A DNA stretch of 64,000 nucleotides from Solirubrobacterales bacterium (GTDB lineage Bacteria; Actinomycetota; Thermoleophilia; Solirubrobacterales; JACPNS01): NCBI GenBank assembly GCA_016185345.1, contig JACPNS010000016.1:118975-182974 (forward strand). The letters run 5' to 3'. How positions within the stretch are numbered: position 1 is the first letter of the stretch; every line of letters begins with the position of its first letter. This document shows, one piece after another, positions 44,902-52,611 of this stretch. The notes beneath the pieces were generated by a model that saw only the letters and a program-made list of their open reading frames with translations, was not told where the DNA came from and did no database searches. The translations under genes and the position numbers were made by a program.

Positions 44902-45651
44902 ATGTCTGGACACTCAAAATGGTCGTCGATCAAACACAAGAAGGGCGCAGCCGACAAGAAGCGCGGCGCGCTGTTCACAAAGCTTGCACGCGGGATCACG
45001 ATCGCGGCGCGCGACGGCGCTGATCCCGCCGGAAACGCGGCGCTCGCCCTGGCCATTCAAAAGGCCAAGGACAACTCCATGCCCAAGGACAACATCGAGC
45101 GCGCGGTCGCCAAGGGCGCTGGCACCGACAAGGATGCCGCCGCCGTCGAGGAAGTTGTGTACGAGGGGTATGGCCCGGCCGGAGTCGCGCTGCTGATCCA
45201 CTGCTACACCGACAATCGCAATCGCACCGGCGCAGATGTTCGAAGCATTCTCACCAAAAACGGTGGATCGTTGGGCGAGCCTGGATCGGTTTCGTACGTG
45301 TTCGAAAAGAAGGGCTCGGTGGTGATTGAGGCCGCCAACGCATCCGAGGAGGACCTGATGGTCGCGATCGACGCCGGAGCCGAGGACATCGTCGAGGACG
45401 GCGATCACTTCGAGGTCGTTTCAGACCCTCACGATCTCGCGGCGGTACGCGCGGCGATCGAGGATGCCGGAATCGCCGTCGCCTCGGCCGACGTGATCCA
45501 ACGCCCGAAGACGCGCGTTGAAGTTGAAGACAAGGACGCCGCCAAGGTCTTCCGCGTGATCGAGCTTCTCGACGACAACGACGACGTCAACGACGTCGCC
45601 GCGAACTTCGAAGTGTCGGACGCCGCCCTCGAGGAGCTGGCTGCCAGTTAG
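44902..45651 (+). CDS. yebC: YebC/PmpR/TACO1-family protein
   Basis: A 249-residue member of the YebC family. MSGHSKWSSIKHKKGAADKKRGALFTKLA is the signature N-terminus; NAALALAIQKAKDNSMPKDNIERA and YEGYGPAGVALLIHCYTDNRNRTGADVRSILTKNGG follow. Family members act as DNA-binding regulators or, in recent work, as translation factors for proline-rich stretches. Location beside ruvCAB is common in bacteria. Its TAG overlaps the convergent SDR stop by 4 nt. Confidence 0.96.
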   Translation: MSGHSKWSSIKHKKGAADKKRGALFTKLARGITIAARDGADPAGNAALALAIQKAKDNSMPKDNIERAVAKGAGTDKDAAAVEEVVYEGYGPAGVALLIHCYTDNRNRTGADVRSILTKNGGSLGEPGSVSYVFEKKGSVVIEAANASEEDLMVAIDAGAEDIVEDGDHFEVVSDPHDLAAVRAAIEDAGIAVASADVIQRPKTRVEVEDKDAAKVFRVIELLDDNDDVNDVAANFEVSDAALEELAAS

Positions 45652-46472
45652 TTCTTGATGCGGGCCTTCTTGGCCTGCATCGCGGCGAAGCGGCCGCTGA
45701 TTCGGATGCTGGTGTTGGGGGTGAGCTTGTAGCCGAGGATCAAGAGATGGGCAAACCAGGGCAGCGTGACGACGCGCTTGCGCTTCACGACGCCGTCGAG
45801 CAGCTGCTTCACACCTTTGTCCAGCCCCACGACTCCGCCGGGGATGCTGTCCTTCGCCTTGGTTTTGTCAAATCCCGTTGCGCGTGAGTTCTCGTAGATG
45901 CCGGTGTCAATGAAGCCCGGGCAGAGCGCCGTGACGTAAACGCCCTTCGACTGCGCCTCAACGCGCAACGAGTCGCACATGCCGACGACGCCGAACTTGA
46001 CAGTGCTGTACGGCGCGAGCAACGGGGCCGGCGTGAGTCCAGCCAGCGAAGCGGTATTCACGATGTGCCCGTGGCCCTGCTTGACCATGTGCCTGTAGGC
46101 AGCCGAGGTGCCGTAGGCCACGCCCTTGAGGTTGATGTCGATGATTGCGTCCCAGTCCTCGATCGGGATCTCCTCGACGTAGCCCTGGACGGCGATTCCA
46201 GCGTTGTTGAAGATGTAATCGAGGCGGCCGTGCTTCTCGACTGTCGAGTCGACCAGCGCGGTGACGGCGGAGCTGTCGCGAACGTCAAGCTGGTGCGCTT
46301 CTGCGTTGCCGCCGATCTCGGCGACGACCTTCTCGAGGCCGGCCACGTCCACGTCTGCTGCAACGACCGTGCCGCCGGCTTTCCCGATCTCCTTGGCAAA
46401 TCCCATGCCCAAGCCAGAGGCGGCGCCAGTGATGATCGCGATCTTGTCTTTGAAGGTTGCTTCGTAGCTCAT
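45648..46472 (-). CDS. Short-chain dehydrogenase/reductase
   Basis: A 274-residue classical SDR. NAD(P)-binding TGAASGLGMGFAKEIG, NNAGIAV, and catalytic Ser-Tyr-Lys in NTASLAGL...YSTVKFGVVG. Asp at the end of beta-2 (VVAADVDV) suggests NAD rather than NADP. Substrate unknown. A basic C-terminal stretch (VKRKRVVTLPWFAHLLI) may associate with the membrane. The ATG overlaps the start of a doubtful 71-codon ORF on the other strand. Confidence 0.9.
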   Translation of the reverse strand: MSYEATFKDKIAIITGAASGLGMGFAKEIGKAGGTVVAADVDVAGLEKVVAEIGGNAEAHQLDVRDSSAVTALVDSTVEKHGRLDYIFNNAGIAVQGYVEEIPIEDWDAIIDINLKGVAYGTSAAYRHMVKQGHGHIVNTASLAGLTPAPLLAPYSTVKFGVVGMCDSLRVEAQSKGVYVTALCPGFIDTGIYENSRATGFDKTKAKDSIPGGVVGLDKGVKQLLDGVVKRKRVVTLPWFAHLLILGYKLTPNTSIRISGRFAAMQAKKARIKN

Positions 46473-46686
46473 GGCGCGGAAGGTTACGTCAATTGATGTC
46501 GAGATTGGCGACGTGTGGCTGCCTTACAGAGGAAATGGAACGGTCGTCCGCGACCCGCCGCTTCGACTGCCGGGACGGATCGTGGTCACCGGCGGTCGAG
46601 CGGTCGCGCCAAGTCTCTCGGATGGACTGGCACGCAGCCGGCGACTGCGCGCACAACTACGCCAATACGCCCGCGAGCGGCCCTAG
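46471..46686 (+). CDS. Doubtful 71-codon ORF filling the SDR/aminopeptidase gap
   Basis: The frame begins with a CATG shared with the SDR start and ends with a CTAG shared with the M29 aminopeptidase stop. The product (MARKVTSIDVEIGDVWLPYR..., basic C-terminus) has no recognised motif. The region also has to hold the SDR promoter, which argues against it, although codon use is not unreasonable. Confidence 0.3.
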   Translation: MARKVTSIDVEIGDVWLPYRGNGTVVRDPPLRLPGRIVVTGGRAVAPSLSDGLARSRRLRAQLRQYARERP

Positions 46687-47786
46687 ACGACGAAATTGCC
46701 GTCCTTCTGCATCAGCTCGCCGTCAACATGAATCGTTCCGCCCTGGCGGAGGTCGCAGACCATGTCCCAGTGAATCGCTGAGTCGTTGACCCCACCGCTC
46801 TCCGGGTAACTCATGCCGACTGCCATGTGAACCGTACCGCCGATCTTCTCGTCGAGCAGGATCTCCTTGGTGCCGGTGGTGATGCCGTAGTTGGTGCCGA
46901 TGCCGAGCTCGCCCAGCGTGCGCGCGCCTTCGTCGGTGTCGAGCATCTCGAGCAGGAAGTCCTCGCCCTGTTCGGCCGAGGCGTCGGTGACCTTGCCGTC
47001 TTCGAACTTGAACTTGACGCCGCTGACCTCTCGTCCGCCGTATGTCGCCGGGAAGCTGAAGGCGACTTCGCCGTTCACGCTGTCCTCGATCGGTCCGGTG
47101 AAGAACTCTCCGTCGGGCATGTTGTGCGTGCCGACGCAGGGAATGAATGTGCGGCCGGCGATGCCGAGCTTGATGTCGGTGCCGGGGGCCTGGATATGCA
47201 CTTCTTCTTTGCCTTGGATCCACTCGGCGAGGCGCTTGACGGTGTCTGACTGGCGCTGCCAGGCGGTCAGCGGGTCGGGGTCGTCGGCAAGGCAGGCGCT
47301 GTAGAAGAAGTCCTCGTACTCGGAGAGGGACAGCCCGGCCTCTGAGGCGTAGGCCTGGGTCGGGAAGAGCGTGAGCGACCAGCGGTAGTCGCCCGAGGCC
47401 GATCGCTGCATCGACGCATCCATCAACGGCTTGCGGGCCTTGCTGACGATGCCCTGCTTGGCCGGGTCCACACTGCTCAGGGCGCGCGTGTTGGTGTCGG
47501 CCATGATCACGATGCGGTTGTCTATGTGCTCTGCCACCCATTGGGCCGTCGGCGGGATCCACGCGAGCTGCTCGTCATTGGCGTACTTGTAGAAGGCGGG
47601 CGCCTGCTCAGAAAGCGAGAGCTGCACGATCGGCAGGCCGCCGGCCTTGAGCACCTCTTCGTAGACCGCCTGCACCAGTGGTTCTGCGACGACCTCGGAC
47701 TGGATCACGCAGGTCTCGCCCGGCTTCACGCCGGTCGAGTAGTTGACAAGGATCTGGGCAAGTGCTTCTACGCGTGGGTCTCTCAT
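46683..47786 (-). CDS. M29-family aminopeptidase
   Basis: A 367-residue AmpS/AmpT-type metallo-aminopeptidase. The start (RVEALAQILVNYSTGVKPGETCVIQ) and C-terminal metal-ligand segments (SFPATYGGREVSGVKFKFEDGKV, GTNYGITTGTKEILLDEKIGGTVHMAVG, DSAIHWDMVCDLRQGG) are typical of M29 enzymes, which use two metal ions to remove N-terminal residues. It overlaps the end of pdxT by 4 bases, so it would be translated after pdxST. Confidence 0.93.
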   Translation of the reverse strand: MRDPRVEALAQILVNYSTGVKPGETCVIQSEVVAEPLVQAVYEEVLKAGGLPIVQLSLSEQAPAFYKYANDEQLAWIPPTAQWVAEHIDNRIVIMADTNTRALSSVDPAKQGIVSKARKPLMDASMQRSASGDYRWSLTLFPTQAYASEAGLSLSEYEDFFYSACLADDPDPLTAWQRQSDTVKRLAEWIQGKEEVHIQAPGTDIKLGIAGRTFIPCVGTHNMPDGEFFTGPIEDSVNGEVAFSFPATYGGREVSGVKFKFEDGKVTDASAEQGEDFLLEMLDTDEGARTLGELGIGTNYGITTGTKEILLDEKIGGTVHMAVGMSYPESGGVNDSAIHWDMVCDLRQGGTIHVDGELMQKDGNFVV

Positions 47787-48358
47787 GCTGCTCTTTCGAG
47801 GTTGAATTTGAGTTTCAGAAAGTTGTCGTGAATCCTTGCATCCCGGGTCAACTCAGGATGAAAGGTGTACGCCGTGATCGATCCAGACCGGACGCCGATC
47901 GGCTCGTCGCCGCGTTCTGCGATCACAGCTGCGTTGCCGACACGGATGATCTTCGGCGCGCGGATGAAAACTCCGTGAAACGGCTCCCCTTCGACCGTCA
48001 CCTCGTCCTCGAAGCTGTGAGTCTGCGCGCCGTATGCATTGCGCACGCAGGTTATGTCGAGCAGGCCGAGGTGAGCATCGTCGAGGATGATTGCTCCGGC
48101 GCAGGTCGCAAGCACAGGGGCTCCCCCGCGGATGAACTCACTCAACGGCCCGGCCAGTCCCTCACGCTCGATCCCGCGCATCATCGTGGTTGATTCGCCT
48201 CCAGGCAAAATCATTCCATCCAGTCCATCGATGTCGCGAGGGGTGCGCACCTCGCGCGTCTCGGCGCCGCGCAGGCGCAGATGTTTCACATGCGCGGCAA
48301 CGCCACCCTGAAGGGCGAGGACGCCGATCAGGCGGGGCTTACCAGCCGCGGCCAGCAA
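47783..48358 (-). CDS. pdxT: Pyridoxal 5'-phosphate synthase glutaminase subunit PdxT
   Basis: A 191-residue class I glutaminase that supplies ammonia to Pdx[28 protein letters not shown], the nucleophile elbow [10 protein letters not shown], and the His/Glu of FHPELT are present. The start is probably TTG 48358, which overlaps pdxS by 20 nt. Pdx subunits form a 12:12 complex making PLP from ribose 5-phosphate and glyceraldehyde 3-phosphate. This cofactor serves enzymes such as the PLP enzyme at 21181. Confidence 0.94.
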   Translation of the reverse strand: MLAAAGKPRLIGVLALQGGVAAHVKHLRLRGAETREVRTPRDIDGLDGMILPGGESTTMMRGIEREGLAGPLSEFIRGGAPVLATCAGAIILDDAHLGLLDITCVRNAYGAQTHSFEDEVTVEGEPFHGVFIRAPKIIRVGNAAVIAERGDEPIGVRSGSITAYTFHPELTRDARIHDNFLKLKFNLERAA

Positions 48359-49235
48359 GCAGCTCCGACTCGTCTAGCTTGCGACTCTCGAGACTGTCCA
48401 TCGCAGCGCCCAGGCCCTCTGACGCTGCCAGCACGCGCTCTGGATCTGCGAAGTGAGTCGTGGCCTCGACGACTGCCGCGGCGCGCTTCTCGGGGTCCGA
48501 TGACTTGAAGATTCCTGAACCGACGAACACGCCCTCGGCACCGAGCTGCATCATCAATGCGGCGTCTGCCGGAGTGGCGATCCCGCCGGCGACGAACAGC
48601 ACGACCGGAAGCGAACCCGTCAGCGCGACTTCGCGCACGATGCCGAGCGGGGCGCGCAGGTCTTTGGCCGCGGCAGCGAGCTCGTTCTCGTCAAGCACAG
48701 AAAGCTTCTTGATGTCGCCTCGGATCTGGCGGATGTGGCGCACCGCTTCGACCACGTCGCCGGTCCCGGCCTCGCCCTTGGAGCGAATCATCGCGGCGCC
48801 CTCACTGATACGGCGCAGCGCCTCACCGAGATTGGTCGCGCCGCAGACGAACGGGACCTTGAAGTCCCACTTGTCGATGTGGTTGACCTCGTCGGCCGGC
48901 GTCAGCACCTCGGACTCATCGACGTAGTCAACCTCAAGGGATTCGAGGACCTGGGCCTCGACAAAGTGGCCGATGCGGGCCTTGGCCATCACGGGGATCG
49001 TCACGCATTCCTGAATGCCACGGATCATCTCCGGGGCACTCATGCGAGCGACGCCGCCGTCGCGGCGGATGTCGCTGGGGACGCGCTCAAGCGCCATAAC
49101 GGCTGACGCACCTGCGGCCTCGGCGATCTTGGCCTGCTCGGCGTCAACCACATCCATGATCACGCCGCCGCGGAGCATCTCCGCCATACCGGTCTTCACT
49201 GCAAAAGTTGCTTCACGCGTCGATTCATCAGTCAT
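48339..49235 (-). CDS. pdxS: Pyridoxal 5'-phosphate synthase subunit PdxS
   Basis: A 298-residue TIM-barrel PLP synthase. [96 protein letters not shown] and [31 protein letters not shown] are highly conserved and contain the catalytic lysines. The frame extends to 49346, but ATG 49235 gives the family start. The divergent ureohydrolase starts 47 nt away. Confidence 0.97.
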   Translation of the reverse strand: MTDESTREATFAVKTGMAEMLRGGVIMDVVDAEQAKIAEAAGASAVMALERVPSDIRRDGGVARMSAPEMIRGIQECVTIPVMAKARIGHFVEAQVLESLEVDYVDESEVLTPADEVNHIDKWDFKVPFVCGATNLGEALRRISEGAAMIRSKGEAGTGDVVEAVRHIRQIRGDIKKLSVLDENELAAAAKDLRAPLGIVREVALTGSLPVVLFVAGGIATPADAALMMQLGAEGVFVGSGIFKSSDPEKRAAAVVEATTHFADPERVLAASEGLGAAMDSLESRKLDESELLAGRGW

Positions 49236-49281
49236 GAGGGTGAGCTTAGTTGGGGGCCGCCTGCGCCCGTATGATTCGACG

Positions 49282-50250
49282 ATGATCGATCCGCTCGAAC
49301 GCTGGCGCGAATACGGAGAGAAGCCTGATTTTGCGGGACTTCTCACCTACGGGGGCGTTCCGTACACGCAGGACCCGTCCGAACTGGTCGGATTTGACGT
49401 CGCGATCGTCGGCGCGCCGACCGACGATCTTGTGAGCGATCGGCCTGGGACGCGATTTGCGCCACGAGCGATTCGCGCCGCGAGCTGCCCTCCCGGGCCA
49501 CACATGGAGGCGAAGGTAGACGCCTTCGACGTTCTGAAGGTCGTTGACTACGGCGATGCCGCCGTGCTTCCGGCCGACTGGGAGCGCACGCACGCTGCGA
49601 TCACCAAGACCGTCTCCGAGGTTCTGAGTGCCGGAGCCATCCCGATCGTCCTCGGCGGCGACCACTCGATCGTCGAGCCGGACATCCGTTCCTGCGCGGC
49701 AAAGCACGGCCCCGTCGGACTGATCCACTTTGACACTCACACCGACACCGGCAAGGATGTCTTCGGCGTCGAGGTCAGCCACGGGACGCCGATGTATCGC
49801 CTCGTCGAAGAGGGCGCGATCGACGCCAAGCGCTACGTGCAGATCGGCTTGCGAGGCTATTGGCCCGGAGACGAGGAATTCTATTGGCAGGCCGAAAAAG
49901 GAATCACAGCAATCCCGATGCACGAGATTCAGCGCGACGGCATCGAAGCAGCAGTTGCTCGCGCCATTGAAGTTGTTGGCGATGGACCAGTCTTCGTGAG
50001 CGTCGATATCGACGTACTCGACCCGGCGTTTGCACCCGGCACCGGCACGCCCGGGCCCGGCGGCATGACTTCGAACGACCTGCTTCAGGCTTGCCGCGCG
50101 GTTGCCTCGAGCGTCGAACTGGTCGGGGCGGATCTTGTGGAGATCATCCCGACGCTGGTCGGCTCAGCAGACATCACGGCCCTGGTCGGCGACCGCGTGG
50201 TGCGCGAGCTCTTGACAGGCGTAGCTATTTGTCGCTCAGCTTCTGCTTGA
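49282..50250 (+). CDS. Ureohydrolase family protein (agmatinase-like)
   Basis: A 322-residue manganese ureohydrolase. Metal motifs: [15 protein letters not shown] (usually DAHxD), and [24 protein letters not shown]. All the metal-binding Asp and His appear. Such enzymes hydrolyse agmatine, guanidinobutyrate or similar guanidino compounds to urea. Which one is not clear. ATG 49282 fits the family start ([12 protein letters not shown]). Its end overlaps the convergent GH3 gene by 26 nt. Confidence 0.9.
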   Translation: MIDPLERWREYGEKPDFAGLLTYGGVPYTQDPSELVGFDVAIVGAPTDDLVSDRPGTRFAPRAIRAASCPPGPHMEAKVDAFDVLKVVDYGDAAVLPADWERTHAAITKTVSEVLSAGAIPIVLGGDHSIVEPDIRSCAAKHGPVGLIHFDTHTDTGKDVFGVEVSHGTPMYRLVEEGAIDAKRYVQIGLRGYWPGDEEFYWQAEKGITAIPMHEIQRDGIEAAVARAIEVVGDGPVFVSVDIDVLDPAFAPGTGTPGPGGMTSNDLLQACRAVASSVELVGADLVEIIPTLVGSADITALVGDRVVRELLTGVAICRSASA

Positions 50251-51328
50251 GCGCGACGATGCGTTCCACGCCCGGTTCTAGCTGCGCACGCGTGACGCGG
50301 CCTGACTTGACGTCGCGCAGCAGGCGACTGCGCGCCGACATTGCACGGCCGTAGGCCTGGCCCCAGAGCAGCACATCCACGCCCGCCTGCAGCGCCGTGC
50401 GCGAAGTGTTGGCGCCGGGACCGAATTGCGGCGTGTCGAGCGCATCAGTGATCGTGAGCCCCCTGAAGCCGGTCTCGGCGAGCATTGTGTAGGCGCCCCT
50501 CTCGAGTGAGGCCGGTCGATCGAATCCGAGTTTGGAATAGCGCGAGCTCGACATCATTACGAAGGTGGGTGTGGCAGGGCACTGCCGATAGGGCTCGTTG
50601 TCTGCATCGATAAGTGCACGTGAGGCATCGATGTCGACGTCGTTGAAGTCGGTGTCCGCACCGGCGCGGCCGAGGCCCGGGAAGTGCTTGAACGTCGCGG
50701 CCACCCCGCCCTTCTCGTTGCCCTCAGCAAAGGCGCACGTGGCGTTGGCCGTGACTTGCGCGCTACTTGAATAGGCGCGGTTGCCAAGGAACGAGTTTCT
50801 GACTTTTGGCACATCAACCACCGGCGCGAGGTTTACGTTGAAGCCGTATTTCTTCAGCGCGCGGCCCGTCGCGAGGCCTTGATTCATGCCGGTGCGGGCT
50901 GGGTCGGAATTGCGCCCCATCGATGCCGGCGTGCGGGTCGGGGGGATCGAAGGAAGTCGCTGGACGATCCCGCCCTCCTGATCAGTCATAACGAACGGCG
51001 GCGGCATTCCCCCTGCCTCTGCCCACGCCCGAAGCTTGTTGATTGCGCGACGCGCAACGGCCGGCGTCGGCATATTGTTCGTGAACAACACCACTCCGCC
51101 GATGCGACCGGACCTGACCGCTCGCAGCACTGACCTCGGCGGCGTAGTGCCGACGTAACCAGTGGTGATGCGCTGTCCGATCAGCTGCGCTGTCGTGAGC
51201 TTTTTCGTTGCCGCGTCGGCGACCGCTGCTGGAGCCGTCTTCTCAGTTCCGCCGCTGATCAGCGCCACGGCAGCGATCACTGCACCAATGAGCAAAAGCG
51301 CGACCGTTGTCACGCCAAAGCGGGTCAT
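50225..51328 (-). CDS. Glycoside hydrolase family 3, probable beta-N-acetylhexosaminidase (NagZ-like)
   Basis: A 367-residue protein with an N-terminal membrane helix (VTTVALLLIGAVIAAVALI), so it is likely an exported, membrane-tethered enzyme rather than the cytosolic NagZ. FVMTDQEGGIVQRLPSIPP, KHFPGLGRAGADTDFN and the nucleophile segment LTITDALDTPQFG are characteristic. Substrate would be N-acetylglucosamine residues of peptidoglycan fragments. The neighbouring RpiR regulator fits a sugar-recycling role. Confidence 0.9.
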   Translation of the reverse strand: MTRFGVTTVALLLIGAVIAAVALISGGTEKTAPAAVADAATKKLTTAQLIGQRITTGYVGTTPPRSVLRAVRSGRIGGVVLFTNNMPTPAVARRAINKLRAWAEAGGMPPPFVMTDQEGGIVQRLPSIPPTRTPASMGRNSDPARTGMNQGLATGRALKKYGFNVNLAPVVDVPKVRNSFLGNRAYSSSAQVTANATCAFAEGNEKGGVAATFKHFPGLGRAGADTDFNDVDIDASRALIDADNEPYRQCPATPTFVMMSSSRYSKLGFDRPASLERGAYTMLAETGFRGLTITDALDTPQFGPGANTSRTALQAGVDVLLWGQAYGRAMSARSRLLRDVKSGRVTRAQLEPGVERIVALKQKLSDK

Positions 51329-51349
51329 CGCTTCAAACTACAGGAGTTC

Positions 51350-52303
51350 CTACTTGCCGCGGTAGGCACGAATGCGCCCACCGTAAACATCACTGTTGCT
51401 CGCGTAGAGCTCGTTCACGAGTCCCTGCACCACGGTCAGCAGCCCGGTGTGCGAACGAACGAAGGACGGACTGGTGGACGAGTAGTAGATGTGATGCGTT
51501 GAAAGCTTTGCGATCTCGCTCATCGAGGCGTCGGTGATGCTGATTGAACGGGCGCCGCGTGTGTTGGCGAGGCGCATCGCGCGGGTGACGATCGTGTGCG
51601 GACGCCCTGCGCAGAAAGCGATGACAAGCGAGTCCTCTTCGATGCGAGCGACGCGGTTGATCGAGTCCTGGGACGGGCTGGCGATCAGCTCGCAACGGTG
51701 CTCGAGCAGCATCAGCATGTGGCGCATGTAGGAAGCGAAGAAGGCCATCTGGTCAGTTCCGACCACGAGAATGTTGCGCGAGGTGGTGATCGCCGCGACT
51801 GCGGCGTCAAAGCTCGCGCGGTCCATGCGGCGCGCAGTCTCCTCGATGTTGATCTGATCGGCGGCCACGACCGACTCGGCCGGAGTCGGGTTCAGGCCGA
51901 AGAGCGATCCGTTCGTGCCCGTCTCCTGTTCGCGGCGGGTTGCGCGGTATTCCTCACGTGCCGCGGTCTGCAGTTCGGGGAATCCCTCAAAGCCAAGTGC
52001 CTGGCTGAAGCGAACGACGGTGGATGAAGAGGTCTGGACCTGCGCAGCGAGCTGCTCGGCGGTCTGAAATGCAGACTCCTCGAGGTGGTCGATGATGTAG
52101 AGAGCGACATCACGTTGGGCGCGCGAACAGCCCTCAAGCTTGTCTCGGATCAGCGCGCTCAGAGTCAGCGGCTCGGCTTCGGCGGTGGCTTTGCCGGCCG
52201 GCGTGGAGGTCTTGCCCGCCTTGATCGGCGAGTCAGCCTTCGCTGCAGTTTTGTTGGTGACAGTTTTGGTGGCCGGCTTTTCGGCGAGGGCGGCTTTGCT
52301 CAT
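51350..52303 (-). CDS. RpiR/MurR-family transcriptional regulator with an Ala/Lys-rich head
   Basis: A 317-residue regulator. Residues 1-45 are an unusual Ala/Lys/Thr-rich tail (MSKAALAEKPATKTV..., histone-like in composition) that may bind DNA non-specifically. An HTH_6 domain follows (GCSRAQRDVALYIIDHL, TAEQLAAQVQTSSSTVVRFSQALGFEGF) and then an SIS domain (ILVVGTDQMAFFASYM, LVIAFCAGRPHTIVTRAM) that senses a phosphosugar. It lies 21 nt upstream of the GH3 gene on the same strand, suggesting control of amino-sugar use. Confidence 0.9.
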   Translation of the reverse strand: MSKAALAEKPATKTVTNKTAAKADSPIKAGKTSTPAGKATAEAEPLTLSALIRDKLEGCSRAQRDVALYIIDHLEESAFQTAEQLAAQVQTSSSTVVRFSQALGFEGFPELQTAAREEYRATRREQETGTNGSLFGLNPTPAESVVAADQINIEETARRMDRASFDAAVAAITTSRNILVVGTDQMAFFASYMRHMLMLLEHRCELIASPSQDSINRVARIEEDSLVIAFCAGRPHTIVTRAMRLANTRGARSISITDASMSEIAKLSTHHIYYSSTSPSFVRSHTGLLTVVQGLVNELYASNSDVYGGRIRAYRGK

Positions 52304-52458
52304 GTGGCGGTTTTTCGCCTTTGAGCGGGTTTCCCCTTCTCAAGATCCCGTAAATGCCGCACTAGAACATTCGTCCACAACTTGGACGATGTATTGCGCA
52401 TATCGAAGGTAAATCGCGGCTACAGCTACCCATAAGTGATTGGGTTGAAGAATGCATC

Positions 52459-52487
52459 TTGACAACGCGCTCAGGAACCCTTTAGCT
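52459..52487 (+). promoter_or_regulatory. Sigma-70-type promoter candidate for the giant repeat-protein gene
   Basis: TTGACA (52459-52464), 17-nt spacer, TTAGCT (52482-52487). The -35 is perfect and the -10 weak. Transcription from near 52494 would give a leader of about 118 nt. Nothing else in the 308-nt gap between the RpiR gene and the giant gene is recognisable besides this and the structured leader. Confidence 0.5.
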
Positions 52488-52494
52488 GCATCAA

Positions 52495-52611
52495 CGTTGT
52501 ACCGATGCAAGCCCTATCCCCGCGTGTGCGGGCAGGGCGGCGTGCAGACCACCGGACTTCGGTGATGCCGTTCGAGTACAGAACGAATATCTAAGGACTG
52601 CCATCCCCCGC
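52495..52611 (+). other. Structured 5' leader with two hairpins, riboswitch-like
   Basis: Hairpin 1: GCCCT (52511-52515) with AGGGC (52534-52538), inner CCCGC with GCGGG around GTGT. Hairpin 2: GGCGT (52539-52543) with ATGCC (52565-52569), inner CACCG with CGGTG around GACTT. Each is preceded by, or starts with, TGCAAGCC or TGCAGACC. AAGGA (52593-52597) is the nearest Shine-Dalgarno, 14 nt from the ATG, which is long. The architecture recalls small riboswitches, and a loose likeness to c-di-GMP-I exists, but the core consensus does not match convincingly. Confidence 0.4.

Noticed and set aside
52495-52611. Calling the giant-gene leader a c-di-GMP-I riboswitch
   Set aside because: Only a loose resemblance near GGCGTGCAGACCACCGG; the conserved P2 and P3 core and tetraloop receptor are not convincingly present. 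Kept as an open finding instead.
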